DNA of 64,000 bases from CALXSC01 sp964493475 (GTDB lineage Bacteria; Pseudomonadota; Alphaproteobacteria; Rickettsiales; UBA1997), in the NCBI GenBank assembly GCA_964493475.1, contig CAZBNS010000001.1, forward strand, positions 10,345-74,344, read 5' to 3'. The translations under genes were made by a program, and so were the position numbers. Each line of letters starts with the position of its first letter. The stretch's first letter is position 1. Positions 35,812 to 43,570 of the stretch are shown here, one piece after another. Below the pieces are notes generated by a model that saw only the letters and a program-made list of their open reading frames with translations, did not search any database and was not told the DNA's origin.

Positions 35812-35820
35812 GTTTTAATT

Positions 35821-36423
35821 CTATAAATCAGCTGCATGCTTTGATAAATATTCCGAAATTCCCTCTACTGTAGGTTTTATTCCTTCCTCGCCTTTTTTCC
35901 AGTTTGCTGGACAAACTTCACCATACTCCTGAGTAAATAATAATGCATCAACCATTCTTATGATTTCGTCTATATTTCTACCAAGTGGTAAATCATTAAC
36001 TACTTGGTGAACAACTTTTCCAGTTTGATCCATCAAAAACGTAGCCCTGTATGCTAATTTGGCGTCAGAAAGAACATCGTATTGTTTTGCAATTTCTCCA
36101 TTAGTATCCGCAACCATAGGAAATCTAATACTTCCAATGCCGCCTCTATCAACTGGAGTGCCTTTCCAAGCATAGTGAACAAACTGGCTATCTATGGAAC
36201 AGCCAACTAAAGCAACTTTTTTACTTTCAAAAACTGACATTTTATTATTAAAAGCTATAATTTCGGAAGGACATACAAAAGAAAAATCTGCAGGCCAAAA
36301 GAATAAAATAGCTATTTTTTTATTAATGTAATTTTTAAGGTTGAATTTATCATCTATTGAATTATCAGGCATTACTGCTGATGATATAAAATCTGGAGCT
36401 TGTTTTCCAACTAAAACTGACAT
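35821..36423 (-). CDS. AhpC/TSA-type 2-Cys peroxiredoxin, 200 aa
   Basis: A typical 2-Cys peroxiredoxin that reduces H2O2 and organic peroxides. The peroxidatic Cys51 lies in FFWPADFSFVCPSE and the resolving Cys171 in GEVCPANW; GTPVDRGGIGSIRFPMVAD and YRATFLMDQTGKV are also characteristic. No partner AhpF is nearby. Single-gene unit, convergent with serB. Confidence 0.9.
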   Translation of the reverse strand: MSVLVGKQAPDFISSAVMPDNSIDDKFNLKNYINKKIAILFFWPADFSFVCPSEIIAFNNKMSVFESKKVALVGCSIDSQFVHYAWKGTPVDRGGIGSIRFPMVADTNGEIAKQYDVLSDAKLAYRATFLMDQTGKVVHQVVNDLPLGRNIDEIIRMVDALLFTQEYGEVCPANWKKGEEGIKPTVEGISEYLSKHAADL

Positions 36424-36755
36424 ATTTAATATATTTTATTAACACAATTTTAAGTGTATTTCTGATAATTAAATAAGCAAGTTTTTATTAAGAAAATTTA
36501 TGGAGTTGCAAGGATTAAGCAGCTTCCCTTTGTCAACTACGTTGACATTTCCCCTCAAGGATGGGAAAGATTGTCCTTGGTTGCTGCACTAACTATCTTC
36601 ACTGCTGCTGAAGGAGAAAGAGGAGCTACAGAATAGAACAAAAAGTTGCCTACAATATGTTAAACATTTCTGCGAATTTGTAAGTGAGTGTAAAAAACAA
36701 GTCAAAACTTGAAATCTTAAAATATGTCTCTAAGATAATAAGTGAAATAATTTTA
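36424..36755. repeat. Intergenic region with dispersed repeat, copy 2
   Basis: The 332-bp interval before glyQ holds a shortened and diverged copy of the palindromic repeat at 36521-36627 (AGCTTCCCTTTGTCAAC...GAGGAGCT, with CCCCTCAAGGATGGG inside). No other gene is seen; the upstream in-frame GTG at 36684 is discussed under glyQ. Confidence 0.65.
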
Positions 36756-37658
36756 ATGGCTTTAATGATTTCAAAAAATCTCAATAGTTTTCAAAATCTT
36801 TTTATAAAGTTGTGTAGTTTTTGGAATGATTTTGGTTGTGTTTTAATACCGCCTGCTCAAGTGGAAATATCGTCGCCATTGTTTCATCCAAATACGTTTT
36901 TTGGAATGATTAGTGATAGTAGTGTTGATACAATGTATCTTCAACCTCATGTTGCCTCAAGAGAAGCCGATAATATAAAATTTGGTATTCAGAATTATAC
37001 TTTTTTAAAGTTTCAAATAGTTATGAAATCAAAAATCTTAGAACCACAAAAGGTGTTTTTAAATAGTTTGGAACATATTGGATTGGATTTGAAAAGTAAT
37101 GATATAAAATTTAATAATGAGGATTATGAAAATTTTATTTTTAGAATAAATACTTTTGGTTATAAAGTTTTATTCAATAGCGTTCCCATTGCAAAATTAT
37201 ACTATGTTCAAAATATAGGTTGTCATGATTTTATTTTACCTCCGTTGGTTATACTTTATGATCTAGATAAGATATTGACAATTTTACAAGATAAAAGCGG
37301 AGTTTACGATGTGTCTTGGAATGGTGTTGAAGGTAAAGAAGGAGTTTTGTATTCAGAATTAATGTTGAAATCAGAAAATGAAAATTATGAATTTGTAAAA
37401 GATACGGCAACAAATGAAGTAATTTTACGGCAGTTAAATGATTTTAAGACTATGGTGGATATATTGTTGAAGGAAAAGATTATAGTTCCGGCTTATAACG
37501 GCATTTTAAAGGCAAAATACTGTTTGGATGTTTTGTGTTTGAGAAATTATATTATGTATAATGATAAGTTGGAACATAGTAGAGATTTGAGAAATTTAGT
37601 AGATTTGTGTTGTGAGGAATATTTGCAAAAAATAAAACAGGATAAAGTAAATGAGTAG
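36756..37658 (+). CDS. glyQ: Diverged glycyl-tRNA synthetase alpha subunit, 300 aa
   Basis: The overall order matches GlyQ: FWNDFGCVLIPPAQVEISSP, LFHPNTFF, MYLQPHVASREADN, FQIVMK, YKVLFNSVPIAKLYYVQNIG, LYDLDKILTILQDKSGVYDV, PAYNGILKAKYCLDVL. But the near-invariant GRYGENPNRLQHYYQ block (ATP/motif 2 region) is not present; the equivalent reads EADNIKFGIQNYTFLK. So synthetase activity is uncertain. I start at ATG 36756; a GTG start at 36684 would add 24 residues absent from the family. Overlaps glyS by 8 bp. Confidence 0.75.
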   Translation: MALMISKNLNSFQNLFIKLCSFWNDFGCVLIPPAQVEISSPLFHPNTFFGMISDSSVDTMYLQPHVASREADNIKFGIQNYTFLKFQIVMKSKILEPQKVFLNSLEHIGLDLKSNDIKFNNEDYENFIFRINTFGYKVLFNSVPIAKLYYVQNIGCHDFILPPLVILYDLDKILTILQDKSGVYDVSWNGVEGKEGVLYSELMLKSENENYEFVKDTATNEVILRQLNDFKTMVDILLKEKIIVPAYNGILKAKYCLDVLCLRNYIMYNDKLEHSRDLRNLVDLCCEEYLQKIKQDKVNE

Positions 37659-39804
37659 TTTATTAATGGAATTATATTCGGAAGAAATACCGTATTACTT
37701 TTTTGATAAAATAAAATCAGAAGTGAAAAAGATTTTTACGGAATGTTTTTTAAATCTTGGTCTGATAGAGAGAAATGATATTAGTTCAATAGTAGTGTAT
37801 ACAACGCCTTGTAGGATTATTATTTACTGTGATAAAATTACTGCAAATGTTAATATAAACTATAGGGAAATTTGCGGGCCAAAAGTTGATGCAACTAAAG
37901 AAGAAAAAGCAGGTTTTTTATCTGCTTATAATATAAAATCAGCTAGTGAATTGGTTGAAAAAGATGGAAATTTGGTATTAGTTCAAGAAAATTTAAAAAT
38001 AAAATCTAAAGATATTCTGGAAGATAATATAGAAAATATATTGCTTTCACTTGTTAACTCTTTTCCAAAAAATGTTAATTGGACAAATTCGAAAGATATA
38101 AAATGGATTAGTCCGTTAAGAAATATTTTATGTTTAGTTGACGACAATATTTTGCAATTTAATTTTTGTGGTTTGAGCAGTAATAATTTTACTTACGGAC
38201 ATAAAATATTAACTGGATTAGATAAAAAAATTAAGGTAAATAATTTTGATGATTATAAATCAAAAATGAAGGAAAATTTTGTAATTTTTGATCAAAATGA
38301 AAGAGAGCGTATTATTATAAGTAAAATGCTGGAAATAGAAAACGAGTTGAATTTATCAACTTATGGAATTAACAAAGCTGATTTTAAACAAAATTTGATA
38401 AAAAAAATAGTAAATACTACTGAGTATCCTGATGTATTCTGCGTGGAATTTAATAAAGAGTTTTTAAAATTGCCTACAGTAGTAATTACTACTGTTATTT
38501 GCAGTGATTATAATTGTTTGTGTTTAAAGTGCGAATCTCAAAATACTCTTTCTAATAAAGTTATATCGTTTACAAATACAAAAGTTAATAACAAGAAAGG
38601 TTGCGCCATATTCAATGGTTTAGAAAATGTTATTAATAATAAATTATCATTTGCAAATTTTAAATTAACGGAGTTTCTATCAGAAAGTCTTGACGTAAAA
38701 ATAAGAAAACTAAAACAGTTAAAATATCATAAGGGTTTTGGCTCTGTATTTAACAAAGTAGAAAGAATAACGGAATTATCAAAGTTTATATGTTTATGGA
38801 TTCCACATTGTGATTTGTTAGCTACTGAAGCGGCGGCTAAATTATGCAAAATAGATTCAACAACCACACTCACAAAAGATAACCCAATATTAAAAGGTTA
38901 TTTATCAGCATATTATGCAGAAATAAATTCTTATTCAAAAGAAGTTTGCGATGGTATTAGCGAATATTATGAACCAAGGAATGTAAAGGATCCAATTCCT
39001 ACTACAAATGTAGGAAGAATAATATCCTTAGCCGGAAGAGTAGAAAATATTACAACATTATTTATTATGAATGAGCAATCTAACAGTTCTGAAGATCCAT
39101 TTGGAATAAGAAAAAATATGACAACTATTATAAAAATACTAGCCGAAGGTGAAATATCTATACCGTTTCAAGTTTTAATTCTTAAATCAATAAGCTTATT
39201 TAGAACTGGTATTTATAAAAATAATAATGAGATAAAAATAAGTGTAAAACAAAAGATAAATAAAATCAAAGAAGATATTACCAATCTTTGCAGGGATAAA
39301 TTCTTTAGTTTTTTAAAGGATTGCGGATATAGGGAAAACATTATTTCTTTAGTATTTAGCAAAGAAAACAAACAAAAAAAGCCCGCATTAAATATATATT
39401 ATTTATACAAGAAAGCGGTTATTGTTAATGAGTATGCGGAAAAAAATGCAGAAAAGATTTTGACTATAAAAAATACGTATAAAAGAGTTAAAAAAATATT
39501 GCTCACTTCAAAAATTGAGAAAAATATACCATTATTCGCTAAATTAATAAGAAAATTACACAAAAAAACAAAAAATGAAAATTTATTAGCTACGGCTATA
39601 AAAGATCTTAAAATTGATATAAAAAGAGAAAACAAATTGCAAAATTACAATTTATGTTTGGATTTGCTGTATGACTTTTCAGTTTTGTTGAATAAATATC
39701 TTGAAATGAATGTGATTATAACGAAAAATAAAGGTGAAACAAATACGAAATTATATTTGATGTATAAAATAAAAAATATATTTGATGGTTTTTTATATTT
39801 TTAG
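37651..39804 (+). CDS. glyS: Diverged glycyl-tRNA synthetase beta subunit, 717 aa
   Basis: A 717-residue GlyS by order and a few anchors: LLMELYSEEIPYYFF at the start, YTTPCRII, CGPKVDA, RNILCLVDD, YGHKILTG, TEYPDVFCVEF, LKYHKGFGSVFNKVERI, EDPFGIRKNM. The usual RHDGE and HD-domain metal residues and AxxADKxDTL element are replaced (YYAEINSYSKEV; SLAGRVENITTL). The C-terminal tRNA-binding region is Lys-rich and poorly conserved. It is coupled to glyQ by an 8-bp overlap. The pair is evolving unusually fast or has changed role. Confidence 0.75.
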   Translation: MSSLLMELYSEEIPYYFFDKIKSEVKKIFTECFLNLGLIERNDISSIVVYTTPCRIIIYCDKITANVNINYREICGPKVDATKEEKAGFLSAYNIKSASELVEKDGNLVLVQENLKIKSKDILEDNIENILLSLVNSFPKNVNWTNSKDIKWISPLRNILCLVDDNILQFNFCGLSSNNFTYGHKILTGLDKKIKVNNFDDYKSKMKENFVIFDQNERERIIISKMLEIENELNLSTYGINKADFKQNLIKKIVNTTEYPDVFCVEFNKEFLKLPTVVITTVICSDYNCLCLKCESQNTLSNKVISFTNTKVNNKKGCAIFNGLENVINNKLSFANFKLTEFLSESLDVKIRKLKQLKYHKGFGSVFNKVERITELSKFICLWIPHCDLLATEAAAKLCKIDSTTTLTKDNPILKGYLSAYYAEINSYSKEVCDGISEYYEPRNVKDPIPTTNVGRIISLAGRVENITTLFIMNEQSNSSEDPFGIRKNMTTIIKILAEGEISIPFQVLILKSISLFRTGIYKNNNEIKISVKQKINKIKEDITNLCRDKFFSFLKDCGYRENIISLVFSKENKQKKPALNIYYLYKKAVIVNEYAEKNAEKILTIKNTYKRVKKILLTSKIEKNIPLFAKLIRKLHKKTKNENLLATAIKDLKIDIKRENKLQNYNLCLDLLYDFSVLLNKYLEMNVIITKNKGETNTKLYLMYKIKNIFDGFLYF

Positions 39805-39841
39805 ACTAAATATTCTTAAACTTTTTTGATGTAAGCAAAGC

Positions 39842-39880
39842 AGCTCCCCTTATAAACGCAGTTGACAAAGGCCTACAGAA
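39842..39880. repeat. Dispersed repeat fragment, copy 3
   Basis: A degenerate end of the palindromic repeat: CAGCTCCCCTTATAAACGCA then GTTGACAAAGG. Much of the inner part is missing. Confidence 0.55.
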
Positions 39881-39980
39881 CAACTCACAACAAATAAATT
39901 ACCAATGTGAATTTTAAATAAAACTTGACCTTAAAATTTTATTTATTATTTCATTATAAGCGAAAACAAAATATAATATC

Positions 39981-40751
39981 ATGAAAAATACAAACATTAT
40001 TACGGCCTATATTCATAGACATGGAAGATCTATTTTTAATAATGACTACGATAAGGATGGCGAAATTGTAATAGGTAATTATGAATCGCCATTAACAGAA
40101 TATGGGCAAGCACAGGCCAAATTACTTGGTTTGCAATTCAAGGAAAGGGGAATAGAATTTGATTATTTGGTAAGCAGCAATTTAAGTCGTGCACTTGATA
40201 CGGCAAAACTTGCTCGAAGTTCCATGAATTCTAACTTGGAAGTTAGTATAAATAAAGAGTTCCATGAGATTGATATTGGTGATTTTACCTTAAAATCATT
40301 AAAACAGGTTAAAAGAGAATTGGGTAATGAAAACTTTTCAAAATTCTTGTTTGAAGAAAGTGATTATAAATTTAAAGGAGCTATTGAAAGTAATAAGGAA
40401 GCGGGGCGGAGATTTCTAAATGCTCTCAAGGGGGAACTTAAAAGCGGTGCAAAAAATGGTGCAAAAAATGTTTTAATTGCATCTCATAGCGCTGTTATTA
40501 AGCTTTTTATGAGAGAAATAGGATATTGCAGTGAAGAATCATTGTCAAATGTTGAGGGATTTAAGATTGAATATGATTCTGGAGCTGACAAAATAATATC
40601 TTATAATAGGATAAAAGTTGATCAATCTGCCATAGCAAATAAAGAAAAAATTACATCTGAGGAAAGACATATTTTATTTCCAAAATTATTAAGAGAAATG
40701 AGGCAGCAGCTAACAAAAGAAAGAGGTATAGAATATCGGGACGATGAATAA
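39981..40751 (+). CDS. Histidine phosphatase family protein, 256 aa
   Basis: A phosphoglycerate-mutase-type histidine phosphatase. The catalytic His lies in IHRHGRSIFNND (RHG motif), a second site in SSNLSRALDTAKLA, and the late His in IASHSAVIKLFMRE. Substrate unknown; true phosphoglycerate mutases have different flanking residues, so a phosphatase is likely. Convergent with pccB; the 67-bp gap shows no clear terminator. Confidence 0.75.
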   Translation: MKNTNIITAYIHRHGRSIFNNDYDKDGEIVIGNYESPLTEYGQAQAKLLGLQFKERGIEFDYLVSSNLSRALDTAKLARSSMNSNLEVSINKEFHEIDIGDFTLKSLKQVKRELGNENFSKFLFEESDYKFKGAIESNKEAGRRFLNALKGELKSGAKNGAKNVLIASHSAVIKLFMREIGYCSEESLSNVEGFKIEYDSGADKIISYNRIKVDQSAIANKEKITSEERHILFPKLLREMRQQLTKERGIEYRDDE

Positions 40752-40817
40752 ATAAGCATCCTGCAAATATATACGGACTTCCTGCGCAAATGATTTATAA
40801 TTTGTCAATAAATAAAT

Positions 40818-42350
40818 TTACAATGGCAAATTATCGTGTTTTTTTCTAGGTTTTCCAACCTTCTTATTTCTTAAAATCCTCAATACATCACAAATTCTTT
40901 TTCTTGTATTTTGTGGTTGAATAATTTCATCAATATAACCTCTTGAAGCCGCATAAAATGGAGTAGAAAATTGTTCTTTATATTCCCTTATTTTTTCCTC
41001 TCTTTCTTTACCTTCTAAATCTTTATAGATAATATTAATAGCACCTTCAGCGCCCATAACTGCAACTTCGGCATTGCTCCAAGAATAGTTCACATCACTT
41101 CTCAAGTGCTTTGAATTCATAACTATGTAAGCACCTCCATAAGCTTTTCTAGTAATAACACTGATTTTTGGAACTGAAGACTCGGCATAAGCATACAGCA
41201 TTTTTGCTCCATGGTTAATTACCCCGTTGTGTTCTTGAAATCTACCCGGCAAGAATCCTGGAACATCAACTAATGTAATTAAAGGAATATTAAAGGCATC
41301 ACAAAATCTTACAAATCTAGCCCCTTTTCTTGCCGAATTAATATCCAAGCTTCCAGCTGATTCTAATGGCTGGTTTGCTACTACGCCTACAGTCCTGCCT
41401 TCCATTCTAGCAAAACCAACAACTAAATTTTTAGCAAAATCTGGTTTAATTTCAAAGAAATCACCTTCGTCAACGATTTTATAAATTAATTCTTTAATGT
41501 CATAAGCTTGAGACGGGTTTTCCGGAACCAATGTATTTAAAGATACATCAACCCTTTCAGCATCATCATCTGTTTGCAAATAAGGAACTTGCTCCTCATT
41601 ATTCAAAGGCAAAAAGTTAAACAACCTTCTAGCCTGCAGCAATGTTTCAATATCATTTTGATATGCTCCGTCGGCCACACCACTTATTTCTGTATGAGTG
41701 ATAGCTCCGCCAAGTTCCTCTTTAGTCAAATCTTCATGCGTTACGGTTTTTACAACATCCGGTCCAGTCAAGAACATATACGAAGTATTCTTAACCATAA
41801 ATGTAAAATCTGTTAAAGCAGGAGCATAAACAGCGCCGCCAGCGCAAGGCCCCATAATAACTGATATTTGTGGAATTACACCGCTTGCATCCACTATTCT
41901 TTGAAATATTCTGCCAAATCCGCCAAGCGCATCCACACCCTCTTGAATTCTAGCTCCGCCGCTATCATAAAGTCCAATCACCGGAGCATTCGCTTTCATC
42001 GCTGTAGAAATAATTTTTTCAATTTTCCTAGCATGAGCCTCACCAAGCGAACCACCGCTAACCGTAAAATCTTGCGCAAATACAAAAACTAATCTGCCAT
42101 TAATAGTTCCACTTCCTGTAATAACACCATCGCCGGCATATTTTTTATCTTGCATGTTAAAATTAATGCACCTATGCTCCATAAAGAGCCCAAATTCCTC
42201 AAATGTTCCACTATCCAGTAAAACTTCTATTCTTTCTCTCGCTGTTAATTTTCCCAATTTATGTTGCTTTGATATTTTCTCAATACCACCACCCAAAAGA
42301 GCTTCTTCCCTCTTTTGATTAAATTTTACATATACAGAATTATTTAGCAT
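40818..42350 (-). CDS. pccB: Propionyl/acyl-CoA carboxylase beta subunit, 510 aa
   Basis: A 510-residue biotin-dependent carboxyltransferase (PccB type). Visible: KLTARERIEVLLDSGTFEEF, GVITGSGTINGRLVFVFAQD, YDSGGARIQEGVDALGGFGR, and IMGPCAGGAVYAPALTDF, with two crotonase-like halves. It carboxylates propionyl-CoA (or a related acyl-CoA) with a PccA partner that is not in this window. Length is normal. Confidence 0.92.
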   Translation of the reverse strand: MLNNSVYVKFNQKREEALLGGGIEKISKQHKLGKLTARERIEVLLDSGTFEEFGLFMEHRCINFNMQDKKYAGDGVITGSGTINGRLVFVFAQDFTVSGGSLGEAHARKIEKIISTAMKANAPVIGLYDSGGARIQEGVDALGGFGRIFQRIVDASGVIPQISVIMGPCAGGAVYAPALTDFTFMVKNTSYMFLTGPDVVKTVTHEDLTKEELGGAITHTEISGVADGAYQNDIETLLQARRLFNFLPLNNEEQVPYLQTDDDAERVDVSLNTLVPENPSQAYDIKELIYKIVDEGDFFEIKPDFAKNLVVGFARMEGRTVGVVANQPLESAGSLDINSARKGARFVRFCDAFNIPLITLVDVPGFLPGRFQEHNGVINHGAKMLYAYAESSVPKISVITRKAYGGAYIVMNSKHLRSDVNYSWSNAEVAVMGAEGAINIIYKDLEGKEREEKIREYKEQFSTPFYAASRGYIDEIIQPQNTRKRICDVLRILRNKKVGKPRKKHDNLPL

Positions 42351-42384
42351 ATTTCAATATTGTTATTGCTTTCGATAAAATTAC

Positions 42385-42409
42385 TTATTTTTTTAAATTA
42401 ATCAAGAAA
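42385..42409. repeat. Direct repeat, left copy flanking the acyltransferase
   Basis: A 25-bp AT-rich sequence matching 43145-43169 in 24 of 25 positions. The pair brackets the acyltransferase gene, about 760 bp apart. Confidence 0.6.
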
Positions 42410-42436
42410 ATAATATAGTGAGCCAAATATCAACAC

Positions 42437-43105
42437 CTACCTTTTCCAATTAATATCTTCTTTTACAATTTTTGCAGGATTGCCAACAATTATGCAATTT
42501 GGATTTCCCTTATAATTTTTAGTCAAAACAGAAGAATTTCCAAGAACACAATCATCATCAATATAAGAGCCTTTTAAAATATTGCAGCCAGCGCAGACCC
42601 ATACATGTTTTCCAATATTAACATCTTTTTCCAAATTAATTATATGATTACTTGAATCGTATATATAATGACGGTCAGTAGTCCAAATTAGAATATTTGA
42701 AGCAAACATGCAATCATCGCCGATATTAACAGTTGAACCGTTATAAATAGTAAAAGTTGTTTCGCCACATGAAAAATTTTCCCCAATATTTAAAGAATTG
42801 CCATCGCCTCTTATATTTATATGCAAATCATGAATACTATTATTTGTTTTATCAATTTTTATATGGTTGCTGTTTCCCTCTATTGAAATAAAAATATTTT
42901 TCATTTTTGAAATATTTCCAAAAAATTCAATAAAATTGTTATCACCCACAATTTTTGTATGGACAAACTGATATAATTTTAATTTTTTACCAGCAAGAAT
43001 TACAAGATTATTTTTCCCTTTTACAGACATAATATTCTGCAGCATAGCAATTAATTGTTTTATAGGATGTTTAATTTTGCCCTCAATAGATTTTAATATT
43101 TTCAC
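42437..43105 (-). CDS. Hexapeptide-repeat (LbH) acyltransferase, 222 aa
   Basis: A left-handed beta-helix acetyl/acyltransferase. Repeated hexapeptide-like steps (GDGNSLNIGENFSCGETTFT, IYNGSTVNIGDDCMFASNIL, NIGKHVWVCAGCNILKGSYI, DDCVLGNSSVLTKNYKGN) end with CIIVGNPAKIVKEDINW. This is the NodL/WbbJ/CysE-like class that O-acetylates sugars. The first 60 residues form an extra helix-strand domain. It lies between direct repeats, so lateral gain is possible. Confidence 0.8.
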   Translation of the reverse strand: MKILKSIEGKIKHPIKQLIAMLQNIMSVKGKNNLVILAGKKLKLYQFVHTKIVGDNNFIEFFGNISKMKNIFISIEGNSNHIKIDKTNNSIHDLHINIRGDGNSLNIGENFSCGETTFTIYNGSTVNIGDDCMFASNILIWTTDRHYIYDSSNHIINLEKDVNIGKHVWVCAGCNILKGSYIDDDCVLGNSSVLTKNYKGNPNCIIVGNPAKIVKEDINWKR

Positions 43106-43144
43106 TTACTAGCTGTTTTTAATTACTCATTTTAATACATTTAT

Positions 43145-43169
43145 TTATTTTTTTGAATTAATCAAGAAA
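43145..43169. repeat. Direct repeat, right copy flanking the acyltransferase
   Basis: The right copy of the 25-bp direct repeat (one mismatch from 42385-42409). It ends 21 bp before the endolysin remnant. Confidence 0.6.
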
Positions 43170-43189
43170 TTTTAACTTTAAGATAATTA

Positions 43190-43304
43190 TATATTTGCGG
43201 TCGCTGATGTATTCAAACAAAAAGCAAAAGAATTAAATATTCCTATTAGATGGGGTGGAGATTTTACTACAATTTGCGATATGCCGCATTTTGAGTTAGT
43301 TTAA
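43190..43304 (+). pseudogene. Remnant of a phage M15 endolysin gene
   Basis: These 115 bases encode the last 38 codons of the prophage endolysin with about 90% nucleotide match to 9545-9658: AVADVFKQKAKELNIPIRWG, GDFTTICDMPHFELV then stop. The rest of the gene is missing. The orientation is opposite to the prophage copy. It lies 85 bp from the 3' end of tRNA-Arg(TCG), consistent with a decayed prophage formerly at that tRNA. Confidence 0.9.
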
Positions 43305-43388
43305 AAATGCTTAATAAATATTATTTAAAATATCAGAATTTATTTCAGTATCTTCATTGACATTAATTGATTTTAAACGGTTTAAGAC

Positions 43389-43464
43389 TGGTGCACCCAG
43401 CAGGACTTGAACCCGCAACCGTCTGATCCGAAGTCAGATGCTCTATCCATTAAGCTATGGGTGC
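43389..43464 (-). tRNA. tRNA-Arg(TCG)
   Basis: Acceptor GCACCCA/TGGGTGC, A73 and encoded CCA, anticodon arm TCTGA-CTTCGGA-TCAGA (anticodon TCG, arginine CGA). The T-arm is GCGGG-TTCAAGT-CCTGC. A complete tRNA; its 3' end faces the endolysin remnant. Confidence 0.92.
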
Positions 43465-43570
43465 GCTGATTTGATGATATTGATATTTTTTTGATAGTCA
43501 ATAAAATTCAATAGCGCAATTGAAAGTTGGTAATTTTCATTATTAAGCTTCATCATTAATCAAATAATTT

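Noticed and set aside
36684..36755. GTG start of glyQ with 24 extra residues
   Set aside because: The extension has no counterpart in GlyQ and lacks a convincing ribosome binding site.
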